Shown: positions 36,720-44,581 of the stretch, piece by piece
How the letters are laid out: each line of letters begins with the position of its first letter
Position numbering within the stretch: position 1 is the first letter of the stretch
From: Caldifarciminota bacterium
Lineage (GTDB): Bacteria > Hydrothermota > UBA3073 > JACQXS01 > JAGMCI01
Direction: 5' to 3'
Length of the DNA stretch: 64,000 nt
NCBI GenBank assembly: GCA_023129325.1
Contig: JAGMCI010000033.1
Coordinates: 29,353-93,352 of the forward strand
Notes under the pieces: generated by a model
The model's database searches: none
Told to the model about the DNA's origin: nothing
The model's input: only the letters and a program-made list of their open reading frames with translations
Translations under genes and position numbers: made by a program

Positions 36720-36840
36720 TAACAGCAAAACAGCAGCACAAACTTTTTCAATCTCTGTTATTTCTGTGTTTTTCTGTGGCTATTTTTTCGTATAATTCGT
36801 GTTAATTCGTGGTTTTATTCTGTGTGATTCTGTGGCTCAA
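36720..36840. repeat. TTAACACGAATT / CTGTGTTTTTCTGTG intergenic repeat
   Basis: This 120-bp stretch after alaS is made of degenerate units such as TCTGTGTTTTTCTGTGGC and AATTCGTGTTAATTCGTGG. Related units, in either orientation, occur at 41204, 43335, 46884, 51530-51600, 51712-51746 and 63909. It is not coding. Confidence 0.6.
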
Positions 36841-36847
36841 AAATAGT

Positions 36848-36875
36848 TTGACAATAAGTAAATTTATGCTATACT
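36848..36875 (+). promoter_or_regulatory. Promoter of the 70-aa gene
   Basis: TTGACA (36848-36853) and TATACT (36870-36875) are 16 bp apart. The ATG at 36888 is 12 nt downstream, so the leader is only a few nucleotides. Confidence 0.65.
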
Positions 36876-36887
36876 AAGTAAAGATAT

Positions 36888-37100
36888 ATGATTAAAAACC
36901 CTGCTCTTCTTGAGAAATTAGAGAGAAACATCATAGCAAATGAGAACCTGTCATTTATAGAATCTCTCAATATCTTTGAAGCAATGTGGCAAGAAGGTGT
37001 GAGCCTCGGTGTTCTGCCCCCAAAAGAGCCACTTGAAGGTATTGATGTAGATATAAGAATTGCAAAAATATTATGTTCGGAAAACTCCTCGCAAAAATAG
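36888..37100 (+). CDS. Small 70-aa conserved-looking protein of unknown function
   Basis: The protein (MIKNPALLEKLERNIIANENL...) is predicted helical, with LSFIESLNIFEAMWQEGVSLGVLPPKEPLEGIDVDIRIAKIL. It has its own good promoter and normal codon use, so I take it as real. I recognise no family. Its place next to a YgjP-like protease, an HsdS remnant and an ORF6N gene suggests a defence-island passenger, possibly one half of a small two-gene module. Confidence 0.6.
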   Translation: MIKNPALLEKLERNIIANENLSFIESLNIFEAMWQEGVSLGVLPPKEPLEGIDVDIRIAKILCSENSSQK

Positions 37101-37134
37101 GAATATTTAAGAACTTGATTCAACTAATGAAGAA

Positions 37135-37671
37135 ATGATTGAAGGGATAAAAGTGAGAAAAAAGAACCCATTCCTAATAAAGAAAATAGTAATAAAGCGA
37201 AGTGCGACCCGTAAGAAGACAATTCAGGCAAAGCTGAAAGATGAGGTAATGGAAATACTTGCGCCTTTGAATGTCAGTGAAAAAAAGCTTAATGAAGTTA
37301 TTAAAAGCTTCAAACACAGATTTGAAAAGAGAGAAAAAGAAAAATTCTTTAATAGAGAGAGCAAACTTCCTTTGAGAGTCCAAAAATTAAATCAAAAGTA
37401 TTTTGGCGGTGAACTCAAGTTCAAGTATATTAAATACTCTGCAAATCAGTCAAATAGCTTTGGTATATGTTATCCTCATCGGAGGACTATTCTTATAAAC
37501 GGATATTTAAAGAAAATGCCTCAATGGGTAGAGGATTATGTCATAGTTCATGAGTTAGCTCATCTTGTTTACCCAAATCATAGCAAAGATTTCTGGAAAC
37601 TGGTAAGGCAATATCCGAAAACAGAAAGAGCAATTGGTTATTTAATGGCAAAAGGAATAGAAGAGCCGTGA
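37135..37671 (+). CDS. YgjP-like zinc metalloprotease (DUF45)
   Basis: The 178-aa protein has the zinc motif HELAH (H139, E140, H143) and a third ligand H149 in YPNHSKDFW, which is the YgjP/WLM signature. YgjP-family genes commonly sit next to type I restriction genes. Here an HsdS tail follows 160 bp later. The first codons (ATGATTGAAGGGATAAA) are repeated at 37758 and 38593, so the true N-terminus may be the short repeat or a later ATG. Confidence 0.8.
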   Translation: MIEGIKVRKKNPFLIKKIVIKRSATRKKTIQAKLKDEVMEILAPLNVSEKKLNEVIKSFKHRFEKREKEKFFNRESKLPLRVQKLNQKYFGGELKFKYIKYSANQSNSFGICYPHRRTILINGYLKKMPQWVEDYVIVHELAHLVYPNHSKDFWKLVRQYPKTERAIGYLMAKGIEEP

Positions 37672-37720
37672 GAGGTGTAGTTTATAACATATTCATAACT
37701 TAACCCGAGAAATTTAACAC

Positions 37721-37749
37721 TTGACTTTCACAAAAATCCGTAATAAAAT
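37721..37749 (+). promoter_or_regulatory. Promoter in front of the repeated ATGATTGAAGGGATAAA start
   Basis: TTGACT (37721-37726), a 17-bp spacer and TAAAAT (37744-37749) lie 8 nt before an ATG at 37758. That ATG opens only an 11-codon frame, so the promoter now drives a gene remnant and perhaps the ORF6N gene beyond it. Confidence 0.45.
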
Positions 37750-37828
37750 AAAGGAAGATGATTGAAGGGATAAAGGGAGATAGGGGATATTAACATACCG
37801 TGTACGCAAATTGCAAAGATACGCTTCA

Positions 37829-37933
37829 ATGAGAAAAATGGTCGCTGTCTCTATTTCTCGCGATATGCTTTTACCGAAGTTGATATCAGGGGAAATTGAT
37901 GTATCTGATTTGGACATAAAGGTAAGCCAATGA
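37829..37933 (+). pseudogene. hsdS: C-terminal remnant of type I restriction specificity subunit
   Basis: A 34-codon frame ends [20 protein letters not shown] plus a few residues. LLPKLxSGEIDVSxLDI is the characteristic C-terminal end of HsdS, which picks the DNA target in type I restriction-modification. The rest of HsdS (about 370 residues) and all of HsdM and HsdR are missing. Its TGA overlaps the ATG of the ORF6N gene (ATGA), a common arrangement in intact loci. It is therefore a relic left by deletion. Confidence 0.75.
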
Positions 37934-38460
37934 AAGAAATAGTTCCCCGAGAAATAATCCAACAAAAGATTTTTCTTATTCGCGGACATAAGGTAATGTT
38001 GGATAAAGACTTGGCACAACTTTATGATGTAGAGACAAGGGCTTTAAATCAAGCAGTTCAGAGAAATATTGAGCGGTTCCTTGAAGATTTTATGTTTCAA
38101 CTAACCAAAGGCGAGGTTAATGTTTTAAGGTGCCAAATTGGCACCTTAAACTTGAAATCACAAAATGTGACATCAAGCTGGGGTGGAACACGTAAGCTTC
38201 CTCGTGCTTTTACTGAGCAAGGAGTAGCTATGCTCTCCAGCGTGCTTCGCAGTAAGCGGGCTATTCTGGTCAATATCGCAATTATGCGAACATTTGTAAA
38301 ACTTAGAGAAATCCTTTTAACTCATAAAGAACTTGCACATAAATTAAGTCAGCTTGAAAGGAAAATTGAAAAACACGATGGAGAGATTAAGACAATTTTT
38401 GACGCAATTCGTCAGTTGATGGCACCGCCTGAAAAGCCTCGCAGACGGATTGGCTTTTAG
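37930..38460 (+). CDS. ORF6N-domain protein
   Basis: The 176-aa protein has the ORF6N (KilA-N-related) domain: [33 protein letters not shown] and later [33 protein letters not shown]. The last 45 residues are a coiled coil with a basic end. Proteins of this family occur in phages and within type I restriction loci and may bind DNA. The upstream HsdS tail shows that the latter was the original setting. The gene itself looks intact. Confidence 0.85.
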   Translation: MKEIVPREIIQQKIFLIRGHKVMLDKDLAQLYDVETRALNQAVQRNIERFLEDFMFQLTKGEVNVLRCQIGTLNLKSQNVTSSWGGTRKLPRAFTEQGVAMLSSVLRSKRAILVNIAIMRTFVKLREILLTHKELAHKLSQLERKIEKHDGEIKTIFDAIRQLMAPPEKPRRRIGF

Positions 38461-38742
38461 CTGAAACCATGCAAATAAAAGATTATACCAAAGATGATTA
38501 AAAAAGTTACCTGGAATGAAATAAAGAACTTCTTAAGAGAAGAGATAGAGAAACTAATCAAGGAGTGGTTTAAAATTTAAAGAAGGATGAAAATGATTGA
38601 AGGGATAAAGGAGATAGGGGATAAAAAATAGTAGTCCGTCACCAATTATTTATTCGGGACAAGTTTTGCACTCCAAAATAAAGATTCTGAAACAAGTTCA
38701 GAATGACAGGTCTGCCTGAAACAAGTTCAGAATGACAAGCAG
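38461..38742 (+). other. Gap with a 28-codon frame, a repeated start and a GTTCAGAATGACA repeat
   Basis: A 28-codon helical frame (38494-38580; MIKKVTWNEIKNFLREEIEK...) is followed by a 12-codon frame from the repeated start (38593-38631, MIEGIKEIGDKK). Then two copies of CTGAAACAAGTTCAGAATGACA lie at 38686-38734. The small frames look like gene debris. Confidence 0.4.
38686..38734. repeat. Tandem CTGAAACAAGTTCAGAATGACA repeat
   Basis: Two direct copies, each with an internal CTGAAAC/GTTCAG dyad, sit at the end of gatB. This unit is common in intergenic DNA of many unrelated genomes. Confidence 0.6.
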
Positions 38743-40209
38743 TTATTGGAGGGTTTGTTTGAGGATTTGGTTGACGAGTTTTGGGTTGGCTTTGCCACCA
38801 GTTTTTCGCATTACTTCGCCGATGAAAAAACCAAGAAGTTGGAATTTGCCTTTTTTGTATCTATCAACTTCAGCCGGATGCTCTTTTAAAACATCTTTTA
38901 TGACTTTTTCAAGTTCTGCTTTGTTTTCAACTTGCTTTAATCCCTTTTCTTTTACTATTAGAGAAGCAGATTTACGAGTTTTTACCATCTCCGGGAATAC
39001 ATCTTTTGCAATCTTTCTTGTTATTGTTCCATCCTTGATTAAATTGAATAAGCCTGCTAATTCTTCTGGTGGTAAAGTAAAGTCTTGAATATTTATTTGT
39101 TTTTCATGCAACAGTTTAAGAAATTCTTCTGTTATGAAGCTGGTTACGAGTTTGGCATCCCTGTGGAGTCTTAATATAACCTCGTAATAATCAGCTAATT
39201 CTTTTTCTTCACAAAGTATTTTGGCATCAGGTTCTTTAATCTTATAGCTCTTTATAAATCTTTCTACTTTTGCATCAGGAAGCTCGGGAATGGTCTTTTT
39301 AATATCTTCAATCCATTTTTGAGATATGATAAGTGGTGGCAGGTCTGGTTCAGGAAAATATCTGTAATCCTCAGCTTTTTCTTTACTTCTCATCTCTTGG
39401 GTCTTTTTATTCTTTTCATCCCAGAGTAAAGTGACATGTTTTACTTTTTTACCTGACTCAAGAATTTTTGCTTGTCTTTTAAGTTCAAATTCTATTCCTT
39501 TTTCCACAGCCTTAAAGGAATTAAGGTTTTTGATTTCTGTTCTCGTTCCATAGTTTATTGAAATATTAGGCTCACATCTAAAATGCCCCTTTTCCATATC
39601 ACCTGTGCATACATTAAGGTATCTCAATATTTGTCTTAATTTTTTAAGATATTCATAAGCTTCTTTTGATGAGCCAATATCTGGCTCGGTTACAATTTCT
39701 ATGAGTGGGACGCCACACCTATTAAAGTCTATTAAACTTTTATCGGGCTCATGAAATAGTTTGCCAGCATCTTCTTCCAGATGGACTCTTCTAATTCTTA
39801 TTTTCTTATTCATTACTTTCCCGCCTTGGCTCGGCGAGACAGGTAAGAATCCATTACGAGACAGGGGATGTTCATATTGAGTAATCTGGTATCCTTTAGG
39901 CAAATCAGGATAAAAATAGTTTTTTCTTGCAAAGTTAGAGATTTTTTCAATCTTACAATTTAAGGCAAGAGCGGCTTTTATGGCAAGCTCAACAGCTTTC
40001 TTATTAATTACTGGTAGTGTTCCTGGCATGCCGAGGCACACAGGACAGGTTAATGTATTAGGTGGCGCTTTCCAGTCTACCTGCCTCGCTCTGTCTCGCC
40101 TGCGAGCCAAAGCGGGCGAGTCAAGGCGGGTTGGGCAACCGCAAAAGAGTTTAGTTTGTGTAAGTAGCTGGGCATGAACCTCTATACCGATGGTGGGATT
40201 ATACTTCAT
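38743..40209 (-). CDS. gatB: Aspartyl/glutamyl-tRNA amidotransferase subunit B
   Basis: The 488-aa GatB helps convert Glu-tRNA(Gln) and Asp-tRNA(Asn) to their amidated forms. It has [16 protein letters not shown], the zinc CxxC ([13 protein letters not shown]), and [15 protein letters not shown]. Two palindromic repeats lengthen it in frame: residues ~27-44 ([19 protein letters not shown]) lie between zinc ligands, and residues ~122-129 (LPVSPSQGG) lie further on. Its start is 1 nt from the 105-bp hairpin element that separates it from era. GatA and GatC are not in the window. Confidence 0.95.
   Translation of the reverse strand: MKYNPTIGIEVHAQLLTQTKLFCGCPTRLDSPALARRRDRARQVDWKAPPNTLTCPVCLGMPGTLPVINKKAVELAIKAALALNCKIEKISNFARKNYFYPDLPKGYQITQYEHPLSRNGFLPVSPSQGGKVMNKKIRIRRVHLEEDAGKLFHEPDKSLIDFNRCGVPLIEIVTEPDIGSSKEAYEYLKKLRQILRYLNVCTGDMEKGHFRCEPNISINYGTRTEIKNLNSFKAVEKGIEFELKRQAKILESGKKVKHVTLLWDEKNKKTQEMRSKEKAEDYRYFPEPDLPPLIISQKWIEDIKKTIPELPDAKVERFIKSYKIKEPDAKILCEEKELADYYEVILRLHRDAKLVTSFITEEFLKLLHEKQINIQDFTLPPEELAGLFNLIKDGTITRKIAKDVFPEMVKTRKSASLIVKEKGLKQVENKAELEKVIKDVLKEHPAEVDRYKKGKFQLLGFFIGEVMRKTGGKANPKLVNQILKQTLQ
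39820..39844 (-). repeat. In-frame palindrome coding P-V-S-P-S-Q-G-G inside gatB
   Basis: On the gatB strand the sequence is CCTGTCTCGCCGAGCCAAGG, identical to the core of the prmC insertion. The frame matches that of the copies in prfA and the GyrI-like gene. Confidence 0.75.
40080..40132 (-). repeat. 53-bp GC-rich palindrome inside gatB
   Basis: CCTGCCTCGCTCTGTCTCGCC with arms GCGGGCGAG and TCAAGGCGGG adds a basic stretch near the N-terminus of GatB. A close relative with the same TCAAGGCGGGT end lies between genes at 51638-51690. Confidence 0.7.
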
Positions 40210-40210
40210 G

Positions 40211-40314
40211 GTAATATGGATGAGTTGTGGGTAGTAAGTCGTGTTGTGGGGTATAAGGATGGGGGAAAAGGTGCCCCGTTACTCATCCTCACGACCCGAC
40301 TCATAACTCACAAC
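40211..40314 (-). repeat. 105-bp hairpin element, copy 1, directly upstream of gatB
   Basis: The two halves form an imperfect inverted repeat (GTTGTGGGTAGTAAGTCGTG against CACGACCCGACTCATAACTCACAAC) around a GGGGGAAAAGGTGCCCC centre. A second copy (47781-47885) is about 90% identical and inverted in the window. Both read in the same direction relative to the gene they precede. Here it ends 1 nt before the gatB ATG and no Shine-Dalgarno sequence is present. Confidence 0.8.
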
Positions 40315-40331
40315 CTACTCCTTATCCCTAT

Positions 40332-41192
40332 TTACCCATATCCAAATTCTTTTAAGTCTTGAAGATTTCTTCTCCATTTTTCTTTCACTTTAACCCAGAG
40401 TTCAAGATAGACATCATGTTGTAACCAAGCTTCTATATCTTGTCTTGCATCAATACCGAGTTTTTTAATTGCTTTTCCTCCTTTACCAATAATGATAGCT
40501 TTTTCTGAAGGTCTTTCAACATAAATTGTAGCTCGGATGAAATATTTCCCTTTTTTTCTTTCTTTAAATTCTTCAATCATCACTGCACTTACATAAGGAA
40601 TTTCTTCACCATAAAGGAAGAATATTTTTTCCCTTATCATTTCTGAGACAAAAAACCTTTCAGGTCTGTCAGACAAAGAATCTGTTGGATAATAAGGTTC
40701 GCCTTCAGGGAGGAGATTTATAAGAGACTCTTTAAGCTTATCCAAGTTCTCATCATGTAAGACAGAGACTGGGATTATTTCTTTTACAACCTTAAATTCC
40801 TGATATGCTTCTATTAAAGGAAGCATAGCTTCTTTATTTTTCAAGAGGTCTATCTTATTGATTGCAATAAGAGTGGGTTTATTTATCTTTTTTATTATCT
40901 CATCTTCAAACTCAAATGGTTCCACGAGCAACACCGCTAAATCTGTATCTCTTATAGTTGAGAGGGCTTTTTTTACCATAACTTTTTGAAGTGTATAAGA
41001 AGGCTTAAATATTCCTGGAGTATCTGTGAAGATAATTTGATAATCAGCAGAACTTAAGATACCAAGTATTTTATGTCTTGTTGTCTGGGGCTTAGGAGTG
41101 ACGGCAACAAGTTTAGCTCCGAGAAATTTATTAAGCAAAGTAGACTTGCCCACATTTGGTCTTCCAAGTATAGTGACAAACCCCGATTTCAT
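40332..41192 (-). CDS. era: GTPase Era
   Basis: This start gives 286 aa, the usual Era length. The G domain has GRPNVGKST, DTPGI and NKIDL, and a C-terminal KH domain with IIGKGGKAIKKLG binds the 3' end of 16S rRNA. The frame is open upstream to 41315, but I start it at the ATG in FKKMKSGFVTILG. The extension contains a consensus promoter and an intergenic-type repeat, and it is not part of Era. Era acts in 30S assembly. Confidence 0.94.
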   Translation of the reverse strand: MKSGFVTILGRPNVGKSTLLNKFLGAKLVAVTPKPQTTRHKILGILSSADYQIIFTDTPGIFKPSYTLQKVMVKKALSTIRDTDLAVLLVEPFEFEDEIIKKINKPTLIAINKIDLLKNKEAMLPLIEAYQEFKVVKEIIPVSVLHDENLDKLKESLINLLPEGEPYYPTDSLSDRPERFFVSEMIREKIFFLYGEEIPYVSAVMIEEFKERKKGKYFIRATIYVERPSEKAIIIGKGGKAIKKLGIDARQDIEAWLQHDVYLELWVKVKEKWRRNLQDLKEFGYG

Positions 41193-41235
41193 CTTTTTGA
41201 AGCCACAGATTACACAGATTATAGCATTTAACTTT

Positions 41236-41263
41236 ATTATATCAGAAAATTTCAAATTTGCAA
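41236..41263 (-). promoter_or_regulatory. Promoter of era
   Basis: TTGCAA (41258-41263) and TATAAT (41236-41241) are 16 bp apart on the minus strand, about 40 nt before the era ATG. The leader contains CTGTGTAATCTGTGGCTTC, a unit of the ACCACAGATTAACAC repeat family. Confidence 0.65.
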
Positions 41264-41309
41264 GCTTTTTTCTATGGATTATGGTTATATCTTCTTTATA
41301 AAAATTCAC

Positions 41310-41337
41310 TTGCAATTTATGGGATTTGAGATATAAT
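41310..41337 (+). promoter_or_regulatory. Promoter of the archease-rtcB-rtcA operon (leaderless layout)
   Basis: TTGCAA (41310-41315), 16 bp and TATAAT (41332-41337) precede the archease ATG (41346) by 8 nt. Both this and the divergent era promoter use the same TTGCAA -35 variant. Confidence 0.7.
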
Positions 41338-41345
41338 TAAGATGT

Positions 41346-41765
41346 ATGAAATATAAGTTTTTGGAGGATTTGACATCTGATGTTATGTTTGAGGCGTATG
41401 GTAGGAGTTTGGAGGAACTGCTTGAAAATTCTGCTTTGGCAATGTTCTCGGTTGTGTGTGATATTAAGAAGGTGAGGGCATTAAAATCTATTAAAATTGA
41501 AATTAGCTCTCCTGATGAGCAATCATTACTTCATACCTGGCTTTCGGAACTTCTTACGCAGAGTGAAATAAATTGTATGTTTTTAAGTAAATTTAAAGTT
41601 AAAAGGATTGAAACAATTGATGGTTTACATTTATTTGGAACTGCAAGTGGTGAGGATATGAGCCCTAAGCTTGGCGAGACAGTGGTTAAGGGAGTGACTT
41701 ATTATGGGTTTAAGCTTGAAAAGACTGACTCTGGCTACAAAGCTCAGGTGGCACTTGACATTTAA
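41346..41765 (+). CDS. Archease, RtcB-activating protein
   Basis: The 139-aa protein has the archease pattern: an acidic metal site near the start (EDLTSDVMFEAYGRSLEELLENSALAMFSVV) and a C-terminal GETVVKGVTYYGFKLEK. Archease speeds guanylylation and turnover of the RNA ligase RtcB. It is first in the archease-rtcB-rtcA order and leaderless. Confidence 0.92.
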   Translation: MKYKFLEDLTSDVMFEAYGRSLEELLENSALAMFSVVCDIKKVRALKSIKIEISSPDEQSLLHTWLSELLTQSEINCMFLSKFKVKRIETIDGLHLFGTASGEDMSPKLGETVVKGVTYYGFKLEKTDSGYKAQVALDI

Positions 41766-41768
41766 GAA

Positions 41769-41850
41769 GAGGTCAGAAACCAGAGGTCAGATGTCAGAAG
41801 TCAGAATTTCTGTCTTCTGTTCTCTGTTTTCTGTCTTCTGTTCTCTGTTT
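41769..41850. repeat. CAGAAGTCAGA / TCTGTCTTCTGTTC repeat between archease and rtcB
   Basis: A purine-rich block of GGTCAGAAAC-like units is followed by its pyrimidine complement (TCTGTCTTCTGTTCTCTG, twice), so the 82 bp can fold on itself. The same units appear as a coding insertion in rtcA (43901-43964). Confidence 0.7.
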
Positions 41851-41869
41851 TTTAAAAGGGGAGGTTGAG

Positions 41870-43315
41870 ATGAAGGAAAAGTTAAAGAAGTTGTCTGATT
41901 ATAAGTGGTTAATACCGAAGGACGCAAGGTCTGGCATGAGAGTGGACGCTATCTTTTATGCAAATAAGTCTATATTAGATACAGTAGAGGACACAGCAAT
42001 TCAGCAACTTACGAATGTAGCTTGTTTGCCAGGTATAATTGAGCCAGTTCTTGGCATGCCGGATATGCATTGGGGGTATGGTTTGCCAATGGGTGCGATT
42101 GGGGCTTTTGATAAAGAGAAGGGTGTAATATCCTGCGGATGCACGGGTTTTGACATTAACTGTGGCATTCATATGCTAAGGACAAACTTATTGGCTGATG
42201 AAGTGAAATCAAAGCTCAATGACTTGATATCCACTTTATTTCACACCATTCCTTGTGGTGTGGGGGCAAGGGGTAAATTAAGACTTAGCAATAAGGAACT
42301 TAGTAAAGTTTTTACAAATGGTGTCAGATGGGCAGTTGAAAATGGTTATGGTATTCCTGAGGACCTGGAGCGGATAGAAGAAAACGGTTGTATTAAAGGC
42401 GCTGACCCATCTAAAATTTCAAACCATGCAATGAATAGAGGAGCTCCACAACTTGGGACTCTTGGAGCCGGGAATCATTTTCTTGAAATTCAAGCAGTGG
42501 ACGAGATTTATGAACAGGAGATTGCTAAAGTATTTGGAATAAATCAAAAGGGGCAGATAACAATTATGATTCATTGTGGTTCACGAGGACTGGGGCATCA
42601 AGTAGCTACAGACTATTTAAAGATTCATAGTTCTGCAGCCAGAAAGTATGGCATTAGACTTCCCGACCCACAACTTGTATGTGCGCCAACCACATCTAAT
42701 GAGGGACAGGATTATTTTTCTGCAATGAAGGGAGCGGCAAATTATGCATTTTGTAATCGGCAGATAATTGCTCATTGGGTGCGTGAGAGCTTTGCGCAGG
42801 TATTTAAGAAATCCTGGGAATCTATGGAGATGAATACTATTTATGATGTTTGTCATAATATTTGTAAACTTGAGGAACACACTATAAATGGGAAGAAGCG
42901 AGAGGTTTATGTTCACCGTAAAGGTGCTACCCGAGCATTTCCGCCAGGCCATATAGATGTTCCAATTGTATATCGCAAAGTTGGGCAACCAGTATTGATT
43001 GCAGGCTCTATGGGAACAGCATCTTATATTCTTATAGGAACAGACAAAGCGATGGTAGAATCTTTTGGTTCTTCTTGTCATGGTGCAGGCAGGGCGATGA
43101 GCAGACATGCGGCTATCAAAAGGTTTCGGGGAGAAACTGTTAAGAGAGAACTGGAATCCCGTGGTAAGACAGTGAGGTCAACTCATCCGAAAATATTAGC
43201 CGAAGAAGCGCCTGGTGCCTATAAAGATGTGGATGCAGTGGTTGAGAGTGTTCATAAGGCTGGAATTTCAAAGAAAGTCGCAAGAGTAATTCCACTTGGC
43301 ATTGCTAAAGGGTAG
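41870..43315 (+). CDS. rtcB: RNA-splicing ligase RtcB
   Basis: The 481-aa ligase joins 2',3'-cyclic phosphate or 3'-phosphate RNA ends to 5'-OH using GTP and Mn2+. The metal and catalytic residues are all visible: D95 and C98 (GFDINCG), H203 (GNHF), H235 (IHCGSRG), H329, and the guanylylated H404 in SCHGAGRAMS. The length and residue spacing match well-studied archaeal RtcB. GGGGAGG precedes the start. It can heal tRNA or rRNA breaks together with RtcA. Confidence 0.96.
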   Translation: MKEKLKKLSDYKWLIPKDARSGMRVDAIFYANKSILDTVEDTAIQQLTNVACLPGIIEPVLGMPDMHWGYGLPMGAIGAFDKEKGVISCGCTGFDINCGIHMLRTNLLADEVKSKLNDLISTLFHTIPCGVGARGKLRLSNKELSKVFTNGVRWAVENGYGIPEDLERIEENGCIKGADPSKISNHAMNRGAPQLGTLGAGNHFLEIQAVDEIYEQEIAKVFGINQKGQITIMIHCGSRGLGHQVATDYLKIHSSAARKYGIRLPDPQLVCAPTTSNEGQDYFSAMKGAANYAFCNRQIIAHWVRESFAQVFKKSWESMEMNTIYDVCHNICKLEEHTINGKKREVYVHRKGATRAFPPGHIDVPIVYRKVGQPVLIAGSMGTASYILIGTDKAMVESFGSSCHGAGRAMSRHAAIKRFRGETVKRELESRGKTVRSTHPKILAEEAPGAYKDVDAVVESVHKAGISKKVARVIPLGIAKG

Positions 43316-43391
43316 ATGAGGGGAGCAAGAAAATGGAACCACAGATTAACACAAGATTTTCACAAGAGAAAACTCATTTAGTCAGTGTGGT

Positions 43392-44474
43392 ATGATAGAA
43401 ATTGATGGTAGTTATGGTGAAGGAGGAGGGCAAATTTTAAGGACTGCTCTTGCTCTTTCAGCTATTACTAAAAAGCCTTTACATATAAGTAATATAAGGA
43501 AGGGAAGGAGAGTTTCAGGACTTTTACAACAACATCTAACTTGTGTAAGAGCGGCTGGAGAAATAACCAATGCAAAATTAAAGGGAGATGGGTTTAGGTC
43601 TCAAGAACTCTGGTTTGAACCTAATGAAATAAAAGGAGGCAACTTTTCTTTTGATGTAGCTCGTGAGAGGGGAAGTGCTGGAGCAACCACACTTGTTTTA
43701 CAGACAATTTTGCCTATTTTACTTTATGCTGATAAATTGTCGGTGGTGAAGATTAAAGGCGGAACACATACAAAGTGGAGTCCACCATTTCATTATATCT
43801 CTTGGGTATTACAGCCAACTTTAAAGAAACTTGGCATAGGTTTCTCATGCTCATTAAAGAAATGTGGTTTTTATCCAATAGGGAAAGGGGAGATAGAAGT
43901 GAAGACAGAAGTCAGAAGACAGAAAACAGAGGACAGAAGTCAGAAGACAGAGGACAGAAGTGAGATTAAGGGAATTGAGCTTATTGAGAGAGGGAAATTT
44001 AGGAGTTTAAATGGGATATCAGTTGTTGCTGGGCTTCCATTATCTATAGCAAAGAGGCAGAGAGAAGAAGCTTTTAGGTGTTTAAAAGATTTTTCACCAA
44101 AAATTGAAGTATCAGAAGTTTCGGCTTATAGTAAAGGGACCTTCTTTTTTCTATTAGCAAAATTTGAAAACACAGTTGCTGGATTTTCTGCGATTGGAGA
44201 GCGTGGCAAACCAGCAGAAAAGGTAGCAAAAGAAGCTTGTGATAAATTTTTATATTACTACAATTCAGAGCAAGCAGTAGAACAATGGTTAGCAGACCAG
44301 ATTATTCTATTTTTGGCTTTAACTTCTAAATCCTCTTGTTTTACGACATCCAGGATTTCCAAACATTTACTTACAAATATCTGGGTGATAAGACAGTTTT
44401 TAGACATAAAGATTGAAGTCACTGGCGAATTTGGGAGCCCGGGGAAAATAGCGATAAATACAGAAAAAGCTTGA
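43392..44474 (+). CDS. rtcA: RNA 3'-terminal phosphate cyclase RtcA with tandem-repeat insertion
   Basis: The 360-aa enzyme adenylylates and cyclises RNA 3'-phosphates. DGSYGEGGGQILRTALALS at the N-terminus, RERGSAGATT and the likely catalytic histidine in SKHLLTN are present. Residues 170-192 (near EVKTEVRRQKTEDRS, then QKTEDRS again) are a 7-residue tandem repeat coded by 43901-43964. The family has no such segment. It lies at an edge between domains, so activity may be kept. The 76-bp gap from rtcB holds an ACCACAGATTAACAC unit. Confidence 0.93.
   Translation: MIEIDGSYGEGGGQILRTALALSAITKKPLHISNIRKGRRVSGLLQQHLTCVRAAGEITNAKLKGDGFRSQELWFEPNEIKGGNFSFDVARERGSAGATTLVLQTILPILLYADKLSVVKIKGGTHTKWSPPFHYISWVLQPTLKKLGIGFSCSLKKCGFYPIGKGEIEVKTEVRRQKTEDRSQKTEDRSEIKGIELIERGKFRSLNGISVVAGLPLSIAKRQREEAFRCLKDFSPKIEVSEVSAYSKGTFFFLLAKFENTVAGFSAIGERGKPAEKVAKEACDKFLYYYNSEQAVEQWLADQIILFLALTSKSSCFTTSRISKHLLTNIWVIRQFLDIKIEVTGEFGSPGKIAINTEKA
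43901..43964 (+). repeat. 21-bp tandem repeat inserted in frame in rtcA
   Basis: The unit ACAGAGGACAGAAGTCAGAAG recurs and, being a multiple of three, gives the repeated heptapeptide QKTEDRS. The DNA matches the non-coding repeat at 41769-41850 in the same operon. Confidence 0.75.
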
Positions 44475-44547
44475 CAAATGGTTATTTATGGGGTATGGTT
44501 ATAACAATGGGTCTTAATTAGCAGTTAAAATACGATATAGAAAAAGC

Positions 44548-44575
44548 TTGACTTTTCCAAAAGTTATAGTATTAT
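44548..44575 (+). promoter_or_regulatory. Promoter of tsaE (leaderless layout)
   Basis: TTGACT (44548-44553), a 16-bp spacer and TATTAT (44570-44575) stand 6 nt before the tsaE GTG at 44582. Confidence 0.65.
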
Positions 44576-44581
44576 TAAAAA

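Noticed and set aside
38686..38734. Direct repeat as a possible CRISPR
   Set aside because: Only two degenerate units, no spacers of regular length and no cas gene nearby.
40174..40362. 62-aa plus-strand frame similar to a frame at 47689-47910
   Set aside because: The similarity ([10 protein letters not shown]...) comes only from translation of the shared 105-bp hairpin element.
41193..41315. 41-residue N-terminal extension of Era
   Set aside because: It contains the era promoter and an intergenic repeat; Era normally begins at the MKSGFVTILG position.
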